Source: Syncephalastrum monosporum B8922 (taxonomy: Eukaryota > Mucoromycota > Mucoromycetes > Mucorales > Syncephalastraceae). Taken from it: DNA of 64,000 bases. Below the pieces are notes generated by a model, which ran no database searches, was not told the origin of the DNA, and saw nothing but the letters and a program-made list of their open reading frames with translations. The stretch's first letter is position 1, and each line of letters begins with the position of its first letter. The stretch is from positions 157,466-221,465 of the forward strand of contig JNEN01001182.1 of the NCBI GenBank assembly GCA_000697355.1. The letters run 5' to 3'. Of the stretch, positions 34,872-46,323 are shown piece after piece. Both the position numbers and the translations under genes were made by a program.

Positions 34872-35567
34872 CGCTGTTCACAACACCAGTTTGGAAATAC
34901 AATTTTACGCGTCTTCACATCCACGTCCGTACCTGAATGGATGGGCCATTGTTGATTAATATATGCAAATGTTCTTTGAAGAGGAAGATTGATCTGTTGC
35001 GTTGTCGACACGAGGGACTTGCTTCCACATGATACCTATTATAGTGTCCTGTGTATGCAGTCCTTCCTGTCATGTCTTCTATAGAGCAAATAGGTAGGCA
35101 TGGCATGCTCGCTCGATGGACTTGATCATTCTAGCTACCTACAGCGGCCCATGTGCACACATGCGATATGCATACTTATGGGTAGTGTTGGCTCAATCTG
35201 GGCTATGTGATTTATGCGTGTCGATATTGCCACCTGTTCTTCTAAAATTTAACGTCTTTACGTGAAAATAGGATGTTCATGTATGCACGTGCAAGCCCTA
35301 TCTTTTTCTTTCTCTTTTTTGTTTTGTCAACGTGACTAAGGGTTGTCAATCAAAGTATCTCGGTCGGCTGCACTCAAATACCTAGAGTACATATGATCTT
35401 TTATCGACAGATTCTGACATACAGGCTGGTGAGTGGGATCAACGTTTGCCTATGTATACATTTTGACAACTATTTTTTCCTTGGCGCACCATGCAAAATA
35501 CATATGCATGCTATACACTTTCATGAAAACATGCACAGGACATCAATAGAGGGGTGCATTTTACAGT
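34872..35567. other. Intergenic, no gene seen
   Basis: About 700 bp between convergent genes. AT-rich, short ORFs only, no recognised repeats. Confidence 0.5.
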
Positions 35568-37060
35568 TTATTCGTGTTTGCGGACACGCACAAAGTCAAT
35601 ACGCTTGCCGAGCGAGCCATCATGAGGATGGCTCTCAAAATGCTCCATGTCGAGGTAGTCCGGGGTGACCTTGATGGTCGAGAAGCCATACGACGGATAA
35701 CGCAGGGCAGACCAGGGCCGGATCAAACTTGGGTCTTTTAAAAATACATCGGGGCCCTGGAAGTTGCCTGCATTGCCGACACCCAGCTGGAAAAAGGAAG
35801 GCGCGTTGCGGTACGAGGTGGCGATCCGGGCATCATGGGCCACAGGAAACGTGCGCTCGTAGTTGTGACGATGGCCACAAAGATAGATATCGACGCGGTA
35901 GCGTAGGAACAGGGCCTCGAGATGATGGCGCATGACCTCGGCTTTCCAGCCACAATCCTCGTCTTCCGGATCGCTCGGCGTGCAATACAGCGGGCGGTGG
36001 GCCATGACAACGATCCAGGGCCGCTTTGCCTGGCGGGCGGCTTGGAGGTCGGCCTCGAGCCAGTGCAGGGCCGCCTCCATCTGGTCGGGCGAGCCATTCT
36101 CAAAAAAGACCTCCGAGGAGATGGCGACCAAGTGCAGGGCCTTGTAGTCAAAGGAGTACATGGTTGGGTCCGGGAAACCGGATTCGGCATGCGGCAGGAT
36201 GCTGAAGCGGTGCTTGTAATGCGAAAAGTTGTAAGCGTGCTCGTGATTGCCGACAGCCGTCATGGTGGGCAACGTCGCGTAGATATCCTGGACAAAGTTC
36301 ATGTACTCGTCGCCCTTGGTGCCGTTAAAGTCGGCCATGTCGTATGCCTGATCACCCGCGTACGCGATAAAGTCGTACGCGTGCGACTGGGCGGCGCGTT
36401 GCAGATTGGCGAGCGAGACTGCGTTGGCTGTGCCCTGAGCATAGATGAAACACAACGGCAAAGAATGGAGCTATGAGAAACCACGGGCCAAAGACCAAAC
36501 TTTTCTTTCTTTTTTTTTTTTCTGTAACGTACCATATCGGCGGTGGCGACAAACGAAAAGGCATCATCCGTCGAGGGCGTGTGGAAGCGGTAGATGGGGG
36601 ACCATTCGAAACGATGCGGGATCAGATAAGACGCGACTTGGTAATGGTATAACGTCGCGGGCTCGAGCCGGTCGGATGTGATACTGTGCAGGTACACCGT
36701 GTGATGTGCCTCGCCGCCATCCTCAAAGGCACGGCCGCGTTCGGTTTGGATGATTTGGGCCTGCTCCTCAAAGCCGGCGCGCCAGTAGCGGAACATGGCA
36801 CCGTCCGTGTTGCCTCGCGTTGCAAACTGGACGCGGCACGCCACGCCGTCCGACACCCACGCCAGATGGATCTGCTGCGGCTCGGTTTCGCCGTACGTTC
36901 GGTTCCATACCCCAGCCACGTTGAACCTGTCTTGTGCCACGCGCGTGCCAGGGCCTCCCAGGGGATACAGCGTGACGGTCGTCGTGGAGACGCTGATAGG
37001 CATGCATAAAGAGGCGTGAAAAAGCGCGAACAGTAGGAGAAGCGTCCGTGTCATTGGCAT
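35568..37060 (-). CDS. Secreted purple acid phosphatase
   Basis: Binuclear-metal phosphatase of the purple acid phosphatase type. Exons 37060..36533 and 36434..35568 with a 98-nt intron; 1395 nt, 464 aa. The first 19 residues form a signal peptide (TRTLLLLFALFHASLC), so it is probably secreted or vacuolar. An N-terminal fibronectin-like region contains the RVQFATRG and LEPATLYHYQV segments typical of PAPs. The metallophosphoesterase motifs follow in order: ATADMGT (first Asp), YAGDQAYD, VGNHEHAYNF, VVMAHRPLY and LCGHRHNYERT. These supply the expected Asp, Asp/Tyr, Asn, His and His-x-His ligands; the first motif is DMG rather than the common D-x-G of GDxG. Several N-x-S/T sequons occur. It likely releases phosphate from extracellular esters. 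Confidence 0.92.
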
Positions 37061-37285
37061 CTTGCTTAATCTTGTTTTCTATTTTATTTTACTTTTTTTT
37101 TTCTGCCAAACTTGCTCATCTGCCAGGTTTTTTTTATACAGGTGGATTGTTTGTTTTTCACGACCTCTCGTGGTAGCACTTTCTCGTTCCTCACTGGTGA
37201 AAAGGCACATGTATGTGTACTGTGGCGATTTAGAACCTTTTTTTTTATGTGTGTATGTATATAAAACAACTACTGATGAAACAAT

Positions 37286-40244
37286 TTATCGCAGGTCATC
37301 ATCTCGGTCGCTGCCGCCAATATCGATCTCCTCATCTTCATCGTCTTCTTCGATGGTGGTGAGTTCGTTGGATGCCCTTGGCAAGGACGGCGCGACGGGG
37401 GAGGGGATGGCGGGGGTGGGGGTGGCCGTCGTGGTGGTCGTAGTCGTGGATGTGGTATGTGTAGAAGGGGATGGGGTTGTGGCATGAGTGGCATTCGACG
37501 GCGGAGGCGGAGGCGGAGCATGTTCGACGACTCGGTTTGCATGTTCTTGATCGTCCCGACGCGCCTTGTGTGCCGTTGTTTGTTTGCGTTGCATCTTTTT
37601 CGTGGGGACGACCACCTTCAGAGGCGAAGTCAACGCACCACTCCATGATGCAGACTTCTTGAGTGCCGACGGTGCAATCTTGCCACCAGTTTTGCCGCCC
37701 GCAGCCATGGGTCGACGTCGTACGCCGCCATGACGACGTAACAGATCTTGCCGCATACGGTGTTGTTGCTGCTGATGATGATGCTGCATGGAACCAAACG
37801 TCTTGCGCGCGTTGTTCTCGACAATGGGACTGCTCGCACGGCGCAACAGCTCCTCGAGATCGATGGACGAGCCACTTTCCATGGCGTCAATCGCGGCATC
37901 GCGCATCTTTTTCATGCGTCTGCGCACTTCTTCAACGTCATTGTCCGTGTCCGTATCACCGCCGTCTGAATCATCAAAATCGACGTCGTCGTCCACGTCA
38001 CTGTTGACCACGTCCACATCGCTGCCGTCGTCGCTCGAGCGCATCTTGCCCTTTCCTTTGCCCTTGCCCTTGCCCTTGCCCGAGCTGCTCGGGTTGCTGA
38101 AACGCCGCGAGTTGCCAATCACAGACACCGAGCGCTGATCATCATCCTCGTCGAAGTGTCCAAACAGGGGCGCCTTGAGGGTGTATTCGGCCATCTTGCG
38201 CGGATTGCTCGACAAGAGCTGGTGGAGCTGCGCCGTATTGGCCGTCCGCGAGGGAGGAGACGGCGGGCGCGAGATGGGGGGTGGCATGTGCGTGTTTCCG
38301 CTGCGCAGGGCCGACAGCGCATACGCGGCCAGGCGCCCGTCTTTAATGGGCCGCCGCGTGATGGGCACATTGATGGGCAGCGGCGAAGGGAAGAAGTTGT
38401 CGATCGTGTCCGAGAGGAAGGGGCCGAGTCGGTGCTGGCTCGAACAGGTCACTGCCAGTTCTTGCGCACGCCGGAGAGGGATCCAGGTACCAAAGAGCTC
38501 GCTCGTCTTCTTGGGCATGCGGATGCGGTCCATTTCAAAGCTGAGGATCATGCTCCGCTCGCTCTCGGTGTCGATGCCGCCGGCTTTGAGGAGCATGGTG
38601 CCATTAATGTAGCCCGAGTCGAGGCGGCGCATGATGCGATACTCGTTCGGGTCGTCGTCATGGGGTGGCACGACCACGACACACACAGCAATGTTGTCGA
38701 CGACTGTTATGTACATGGGTGGGTTTGTCGGCACGGTGGTATGGACGACTTGCTGGTGGTGGCCGGTGTTCACCGTGGGTCCATGCGTCGTTGTGCCCGA
38801 GGGGGTCGTCACGGCCGCCGCTGCTGCAGTTACTGCCGGAGACGCGCCGTCTTTGCGGATCAAAGCCTCAAGGGCAGGGAAACGCGCGAGGGCCGACTTT
38901 AGATCAGCCGCCAGGTTTTGCTTGTTAGCATCTGCGGGGGTGCTAGTGGGTGTTTGGGAAGAAGAGGAGGACGAGGAGGAAGAGGATGAGGAGCAGGAAG
39001 AAGAAGAAGGGGCGTTGGTGACGGCTGAAAGAGGCGAGGGCGTGTTGGCTTGTTTGGACATGGCCTGCATGTAAGAGGAGAGCGACTTGGCCAGATCCAG
39101 CGTGGGGGAGAGGTGGGCGAGGCCAGGGATAGCGGCCGTCAGCTGCTGCAGCGCGGCCAGATTAAGATTGGATTTTAAAAGATCCTCGGTGGCGGCTGGG
39201 GTGGAGCTAGGGCTGGACTCTTCTCGTGGAGACGAGGAATGCTGCTGCTGTTGCTGCTGCTGCTGCTGGAGGACGACCGAGGGCATAGGCATGGCCGGCA
39301 TGACGAGCGAGTCAATGTTGGTCACCATGCCGGCGGCCGGCGCTGCTGGGGTGCTTTTCTTTGAATCCTCGTCGTCTTCAAATTTGACAAACGCTTCCTC
39401 GTCGTCTTGCGTGGCCACTGGCGTAGGCAGCGCATCTTCTGCTGCTGAAGTCGAATTACCTGCCGATTCACCTACGATGTGTGAGTTTTTCTGCCTAACG
39501 TCTTTGCGCAAAAATGAAAAAAAAAAGTTACCTTGGACATTGCTTTCCTTACTTCGTTCACCGTCGCCTTCCAGAGGGTCGTCGCTGAGAAGCTTGTTTA
39601 AGCCCGGTGAGCTCTCGATCTCAAATTCCTCCACGAGTTCGCGCGCACGACTCAGAGGTACCCTGTTTTATATAAGATAAAAAAAATGAAGAACAGTGAG
39701 TCATCCTGTGTGGATCTCTTTCTGTTATCCTAACGTACCAAGCGCCACGGCATTCGAGCGGACCTTTGGTGAGCGTTACAACGACCCGGCCTTCCTCGAG
39801 CTCTGCCGACGTGTCGAATGAGCCCTTGCCCAGGACGGGTCGTGCAGCCTTGCGCAGATGGGTTGCATTCACATATCCCTCGTCGAGATAAAAATGCTGA
39901 CTATTCCTCCGATCGCGCTGATGTTCGGCCGCATGGCGAGTCCGCAGTGCCACGTGCTCGCTCGCGCCATCCGTAGACTGAATGAAGCGGAGCACTTTGG
40001 TGTCAAGCAGATCGTCAGGTGACTCGAGCTGATAGCACTCAAGCGGGCCAAACGTCTTTTTGGAGATCTTGAAGCGGTGGCCTGGGCTGGAATATGTCTT
40101 TTCGGTGGGCTGCGACTCTTGTACCGGACTATCCCGTGACGGCTCGGTTTCTCCCTTCTCCTCGCTTTCCTCGTCTTTCATAACCACGTCATGATCCGCA
40201 TCCACAGCTGTATCCTGCGCCGTAGCGGTGGGTGCATCCACCTT

Positions 40245-40277
<33 letters not shown>

Positions 40278-42246
40278 AGGTGGCGTGGGCTGGCTCGGAT
40301 GTTCCTCATTGGACTCAGCGTCATCGAGCCAAAACGTGCCAGACGTGGTGTATTCATCAGGCCAGGATTTACGGCGTGGGCGAAGCGGGATATTGTCGTC
40401 CTCTGCTGCTGCAGCTGCAGCTGCTGTTGTTGTTGTTGCTGCTGAGGCTGTGGCAGCCGTTGGAGACTGCAGCGGGGTCGAGTCATCCGCCACGGCGGTG
40501 GGCAGGCGATGATGTGCAGCGCGCGCGCCGCGGGCGGTGCTAGCGAGCAGTGCCTTTTGCAGCAGCGACGTTTCCCTGGACCCCATGAGAGCCGAGAAGC
40601 TCTTGCGTGAGGTGGTGCGTGCCGAAGTGGTTGGATGGGGCGCACTATTGCTGGAGGAGGACGAGGACGAGGAGGAGGAGGCGGCAGCAGCTGCAGCCGC
40701 GGCCGCGGCAGAAGACGAGGAGTTGCCATCGCCGTTAAAGTAGGCCTCCAGCTCGGCGACCGAGACGGATTCCGGCGTGGCAATATTATAAGGCAGGTGA
40801 TGCACGGCAGCCGAGTCATCGGACATGAACGCAGTGTCAAAGTCCGGATCAAAGTTGTTGTAATTCCAGAGATCCTCGCCCATGTAGTTGCCGTTCATGG
40901 AAAACGAGGGGCGGCGCGCCGACAGCCGTGGCGACGCTTCCTGGAGTGATGCCTGGGCCGAGACACTGCGATTCATGTCGGCGGCTGCGACCTGAGCCAC
41001 GGAGGGTCTGCGCAGAGAGGTGATGGACGACCGCCGGCGATCGCGGTTCACAGCTGCGTGGTTTGCGTGCGTGCTGGTGTTGGATCCATCGAACTCAATG
41101 TCGGCCATGGTTTCGTCGCCCTTGAGCATTTCCTCGTGGTAGTCCGAGTACTCTGCCTCCGAGTCCTCGTCGGATTGATCCATGAGCGTGGGGGGTGACA
41201 CGGGAGGAACGCCCAAGGCGGATTGGCTCGTGGATTCGGAGTCGTTGTAAGCTTGAGAGTGAGAGGTTTTAGAGTACTTTTGTGAGGGCGGCGAGTAGGA
41301 CAGGCTCGAGGACGAAACCGAAGATGCGGAGGAGGAGGCGGTGACGGGTGAGAGGGGAAGTGAATGCGTCGCAGCTGCGGAGGAAGACGTGGCGGGTGGA
41401 TGCGTATTATGGTGATGATGATGATGATGATGGTTGTGGTGGTTGTGGTGGTTGTGGTGACGGACTCGTTTTGCGCCTCGACGGGAGGGCGTGGATTCTG
41501 TCTCGTCATCTGCATCGTCTTCTGCGGTAGCTCCCACGGAACGGTCTCTGCGTGATCGGCGGCGCGACGCGCGGGTGGCAGGCGGCGAGGCGTGGCGACG
41601 CTGCGGCAGCTTCCGTTTGGCGGGTGCCCTTTGCTCTTGGGGCTGCTGCTCGTCGTCGGATGTGGGTGGGGAGGTATCCGACAGCATGAGCACCTGCGGC
41701 TGAGGCTGCGGCTGGTCTTTGTGCGAGTCATTCGTGGGCTGCTTGCGCCTTGAGGACGAGCGCGTGGTGAGTTGTGTGGTGGCGGTGGCAGGCGGTGGGG
41801 TGCTTTGGGGTGCTTCGGGCGACGGTTCGGTGGCAAGGGAGTAGTTGATTTTGCGGGAGTGGTTCTCGTCAAAGTGTCTGGCCAGCAGGGGCGGCCGGGG
41901 CGGGTTGTGTTCGGCCGCTCGTTTGAAGTGCTGCGAGATGCGGGACGAGACGGTGGCAAACGGAGTCGCACCACTATATCTCACATGTTAAAGGACATCT
42001 TGTAATTCCCATTGTATATTAAATTGCTTACCCCAAGGTGGCATATTTATACTTGACGATAACATTCGCTAGCTCCTTGGGTGAGCTGGGCTTGTTGCCT
42101 TGCTTTATTAAAGCCTTGAGGATGGCCGTAAAGACCTTATCCTTGGCATCGTCTGGGTGAATGGGTACCGGCAGGCTCTGGCGATGGTGGTTATTATTAC
42201 TGTGTGCTTGCTGCGGATTGTTGTCTTTTTGTGAGGTTTCGGCCAT
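37286..42246 (-). CDS. Large transcription factor with a GDS1-type winged helix and two APSES/KilA-N-like domains
   Basis: Exons 42246..42032, 41973..39739, 39662..39532, 39471..37286; 4767 nt, 1588 aa. Residues 25-120 form a winged-helix region (KVFTAILKALIKQGN, PKELANVIVKYKYATLGGAT, SRISQHFKRAAEHNPPRPPLL), which I relate to the fungal GDS1 domain. An APSES/KilA-N-like domain lies near 700-830 (VLRFIQSTDG, HFYLDEGYVNATHLRKAA, GPLECRGAWVPLSRAREL). A second, more divergent one lies near 1115-1225 (EYRIMRRLDSGYINGTMLLK, IRMPKKTSELFGTWIPLRRA). APSES factors (Mbp1, Swi4, StuA, Sok2, Xbp1) control cell cycle and development. The linkers are dominated by Ser, Ala, Gln, His and Asp runs, including a poly-His block encoded near 41400-41460 and an acidic/basic C-terminal third. 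No ankyrin repeats are seen, so it is not a plain Mbp1/Swi4. Confidence 0.85.
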
Positions 42247-42608
42247 GATGGAAACAAGCTGTAGAAAAAAGAAAAAGAGAGTGGATAGACACAGTCGTGT
42301 GTTTGTGCTAGAGAGTCCTCGTAGAATGCAGTGTGTGCGTGTGCGTGTGGTTGTATAGAATGGGGGTGGGGAGGGTATAAATGGGAAAATGACAGCGCAA
42401 CGACAGAAGAGGTCCTGTCTCGATGGAGCGGTCGCTTCTTTTTTTTTTTTTTTTTTTTGACTTGATTGGCAAAGTGCGGATAAAAAAAAATGGTTCTTTC
42501 AACCCATGTTTCGTATATTTGCAAGCCCGCTGTCCAACAACACAAAAAATTTATTCTTTTTGAAACGAACGAGCTGGAAAAAAAAAGGTGAAAAAAAGAC
42601 AAGAAAAG

Positions 42609-43311
42609 CTATACAACTTTTTGGCATGTCTCGCAGAGGTGCCCTTGGTGGGCGAGGTGCCAGCGCTTGGCCTTCAATGTGGAGCATCGAGAGCATTGGA
42701 TGGGGGCAGCGCCCGTGAGCTGCGTCTTTGACACGCGTGTCGTGCCATCCTGGTGCACGATCACTATACGCTCGCGGCCATTCACTTTCTCACTTTTTTC
42801 CGTTTTTGTTTTTAAGCGGCGAATAAATAAAAGCAATTCGTTTGGCATGATTCGTTCTCACTTACTAGAGGCCACAAGCATTGCAGAGCAACCGGCTGCT
42901 CAACGATCCTCGTCGCCAGGACGGCGTCTTGGTTGCGCCGCAGTTGCTGCATTTTTTGCGATCTTTTGGCTTCTTGGCCTTCTTGGTGCGCGGTGGGACT
43001 TGGACCGGGCTCTCGAGCGGCGGGGTGGGCAGTGTATTATCGTCCGAAGCGGCGGACAGTGGCGGCGCTGGACTGCCCAGCGACGGACCCAGTGCCATGG
43101 CCGTACCAGCCATCGTATAAACTGGGCTATAGACGCCCCAAGGGAAGTAGGATGACTCTAACTCACTGTAGTATACCGGCCATGCGGGCGAGTGCGATTC
43201 GACTGGTGTCAGCGGAGACACTTCGGGATACATAAGCTGGATTTCGTGATCGGGAGTGCTAGGCCAATGGTAAGCCCAAGGTGGATAGCTTGCAGTCGGC
43301 GTATACGACAT
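42609..43311 (-). CDS. GATA-type zinc-finger protein with a second, non-canonical finger
   Basis: Exons 43311..42866 and 42792..42609 with a 73-nt intron; 630 nt, 209 aa. Residues 1-110 are Pro/Ser/Tyr-rich without a domain. Residues 121-146 form a canonical GATA finger, C-x2-C-x18-C-x2-C (CSNCGATKTPSWRRG...CNACGL), followed after splicing by YEKVNGRER. The 18-residue loop is the type found in White Collar-like factors. A second cluster at the C-terminus (CSRC-x16-CETC) has GATA-like spacing but lacks the TPxWR core. It ends three residues later. An in-frame ATG 24 codons upstream would extend the N-terminus; I prefer 43311. It is upstream of and parallel to the APSES gene. Confidence 0.88.
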
Positions 43312-43592
43312 GGTGTGGATAGGGAAAGAAACAAAAAGCAGACAAAGACCGGCCGTCTTATCCGCTTTTATGTCACTCAGCATGATATCGCTGGTATCGT
43401 CTAAGAGAGGACATACGTTCCCTTTATTTTCTGAATTTTTTTGGTTTTTTTTTTTTTTTTTTTCCACAGCCATTTATCAATGGAGCTCCTTTTTAGGCTG
43501 ACATTTCACACGCAAGGAAGTCTGAAAGAGAAAGGGCATGGGGCAGGGGACACACTCTTTTTCTGCTCGTTTTGCATGAATCTCGGAAAAAG

Positions 43593-43982
43593 TCATCCGC
43601 CGATCCTGGTCAGGCCACGCAGACTCTCCTGAACCACGAGGGCAGGCCGACTCGCGAAGATGTACTTGTGTTTGATGATGCACACTGTATCATATGCCTC
43701 GGTCTCGCCGCGTTTCTTGATAACCGCCATCGGCTTGTTGAGCGCGGCACGTTTTCCAGTCAGCTTGTGGTGCCCGATAGCGAGAAAGGCCTCGTCCTAG
43801 AGCCAGCGTTTCAACATGGGACGAGCGAGATGACACCACCGACTTACATTGTCAATCGAAATGTCACCGATAAAAGCCGAGCTGACGTCAGGCAGAGTGG
43901 ATTCAAAACTGCCTTGGAACTCGAGCAACACGAGCTCTTGACTGCTGGAGGTGTTCAAGGGGTAAATGACGGCATGGACCAT
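43593..43982 (-). CDS. CTF8: Ctf8, subunit of the alternative RFC-Ctf18 clamp loader
   Basis: Subunit of the Ctf18-Dcc1-Ctf8 replication factor C variant that loads or unloads PCNA and supports sister-chromatid cohesion. Exons 43982..43848 and 43796..43593 with a 51-nt intron; 339 nt, 112 aa, the usual size for Ctf8 (about 120-130 aa). Diagnostic segments are ELVLLEFQGSFES near the N-terminus, IGDISID, then after the splice FLAIGHHKLTGKRAALNKPM and AVIKKR. The start is the first ATG in frame. It is divergent from CDT2, with 185 bp between start codons; the intergenic space holds two ACGCGT boxes. Confidence 0.85.
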
Positions 43983-44167
43983 AGGTCTGTTTCTCTTTGC
44001 AGAAGAGACGCGTCCAAAACGGGAAAAACAATTTTTTTTTTCGACGAAGCGCGTCTTTCCGTTATCAGGCACGCGTCGACTCGTTGGATTTCCGCTTGGC
44101 CCTCCCTTTATTATTTTTCTCTTCTTCAGCACACAGCACACACACACACACACACACAGAAAAAGCC
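43983..44167. promoter_or_regulatory. CTF8-CDT2 bidirectional promoter with two MCB boxes
   Basis: The 185-bp space between the two start codons contains two perfect palindromic ACGCGT boxes at 44008-44013 and 44071-44076. This is the MluI cell-cycle box bound by Mbp1/MBF-type APSES factors in yeasts, which drives G1/S genes. A T-run and a CA repeat (about 44130-44157) precede CDT2. Use by MBF here is inference. Confidence 0.6.
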
Positions 44168-46121
44168 ATGCTCCTAGGACGCAAACGGCAGCGCTTGGAT
44201 TCCGTGACGAATCAGAGCTTGGAGACCCATGACACGCACCTGAAACTGATACCCGCCCCTTCTCAGCCGACGCAATACCCTTTCGACGAAGCATCCACAC
44301 CCTCCATTCACGTTTCCCCTGAGCTCCACAAACGATTCAAACAGCGGACAGACACACGCCTCTGGTCGGCCCAGCACGCCGTCAAGCAGCGCTCTCTGTA
44401 CGGCAGTCGGAAACACCATCAACGCATTATACGTAAGCTGAATTCTACCCTGAGACTCAACGAGGCACACTCGGCTCATTCCCATATTCAGCCCCTGTGA
44501 ACGATCTGCTGCCCAAGTTTGTCAGCACGGTCGACCAAGTATACCGCTTCCGCTACGATGATAACGACAGGCGAAGCGCACCCATCGCTTGCGACTATGC
44601 GAACAGTACGTAAAACCCATCTTGTTTTGTGCAGAGATTGACATGGGCTTCTTTGACCATCACCAGGCACACGAAACGGTGTTTTCCTAGCTGTAGGCGA
44701 TGAAGACCGAAAATTAACCATTCTTAGGACAGATAAAGACAATTCGGTGGCCAATGGTAAGAAAGAAACGGTAAAAAGAAGACGATATAAACAAGACATA
44801 TTCGGGTTGGAGCAGGTCATTACCATCGATCGTGGGTCAGTCACACGAATGCGGTCGTCACTGTCAAGTGGAGCCCGGACGATACCATGATTGTAAGTGC
44901 GCCCCCCCCCCTAAGAATGAGAGGCAGCAATAGAAAGCTCACTATGTCCACTTGGCTTCTTGCAGGCAACAGGCTCAGCCGATCAGTTTGCCACGGTCTG
45001 GGATGCCGAAACTCAAGCCTGTCTCACCCATTTTCAGGGCCACACATCCAGCCTTCGCTCCATCCATTGGCATCCCACCAACAAACGTAACGTGTCTGGC
45101 ATGTCCCTTGTTCCGACCTCCTTTATTGATTTACCTTTTGGCTCTAGATCTCCTTGTCACGGCTTCCAAGGATGGCACTTTTCGGATATGGGACACGCGG
45201 TACAAGCGAACCGAAGAGTCGACGGAAACACGTAATTCACGAGAAAACAAAAAGGAGTACTTTTTATCATGCCAACACGACTGATTTATTATCTAGTCGA
45301 GCCCGCACCGACGTATAACGCCATCCGCACCACCACAGCCCACAATTCCAGCAGACGCTCAGGCAAAAAAGTCATTGCAGTAAGCACACATCATGCGAAG
45401 CCAATATTGTTTTACTGACACCTCGGTCAGCGGTCCGTGGACCCCTCCGTCACCTGTGCCATGTTCGTGCCTGGTTCTGAAGACAAGATCGTCTCCTGTG
45501 GGTCGGTCGATGGGTAAGATTGGATACGAGGAAAAAAAAAAGGTTCCTTATCTTACTGATTTGGAAAAATCCCAGCACCATCAAGCTCTGGGATTGTCGG
45601 GCAGGACGCGACCCCAAGGCGATCATGGAGTCTCATCACAGTACCAAGGGCCATGCACGCGGCATTGCTGACCTCAAGCTGGATAGCACAGGATCGCGTC
45701 TGTTTGCGCTCTCGCTGGATCGGAGCATCTACATGTATCAGCTCTCGCACCTGCGCAGCCAGCCCCTCCACCGCTTCCAGGACCCGACGTATCACAATGC
45801 CTATTTCTGCAAGCTCGCTGTGTCGCCCGATGACATGTTTGTCGCTGCTGCATCCGACAATGGCTCGATCTATACCTGGGATGTCCTCCGACCGCATGTG
45901 CCTGCGACGCGGCTGCAAGGCCACAAGGCGTTTGTCACCGGCATTGCATGGTCCCCGTATGCGGAGCAACAGGTAAAACATGCAGAGTTTTACAGACACC
46001 GGGTGGAGACTCATGCTCTATACTACAGGTGGCCAGTTGTTCGGACGACGGTACGGTACGAATATGGAAGCCTCGGGCGAAACCGACTGCGGAAGAGCCT
46101 GCTCCTGAAAATGCGGTGTAA
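44168..46121 (+). CDS. CDT2: CRL4 substrate receptor Cdt2/DTL (WD40)
   Basis: Substrate receptor of the Cul4-Ddb1 ubiquitin ligase that destroys PCNA-bound Cdt1 and other S-phase substrates. Ten exons: 44168-44432, 44492-44605, 44667-44756, 44816-44892, 44966-45086, 45148-45231, 45297-45379, 45431-45513, 45576-45972, 46029-46121; 1407 nt, 468 aa, near the size of fission-yeast Cdt2. WD40 repeats begin near residue 110; two carry the Ddb1-binding WDxR signature (FRIWDTR and IKLWDCR). Other repeats read SHTNAVVTVKWSPDD, ATGSADQFATVWDAE, FCKLAVSPDDMFVAAAS and VASCSDDGTVRIWKP. The N-terminus is basic (MLLGRKRQRL). There is no C-terminal extension as in animal DTL. Divergent from CTF8 and convergent with PSP1. 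Confidence 0.9.
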
Positions 46122-46323
46122 TAAAATAATAATGGATCTGCACTGTGTCGTGCGAAAAGAGAAAGAAAACGAAAAGGAAGGAAGAAATGGGAGTATATTT
46201 CACAATGATATTTCACAACAAAGGACGGGTGTAAGACAGTTAGGCTGAGTTGACTGCGCACCTAGATCACAAATGTTAGTTTACAAAAAAAAAAAAAAAG
46301 GTGCTCCACGGGACCCATGCAAC

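Noticed and set aside
38156..38902. Plus-strand ORF of 248 codons
   Set aside because: It is antisense to the APSES gene exon 4 and reflects codon bias of that gene.
43572..44177. Plus-strand ORF of 201 codons
   Set aside because: It is antisense to CTF8, whose two minus-strand exons give a recognisable Ctf8 protein.
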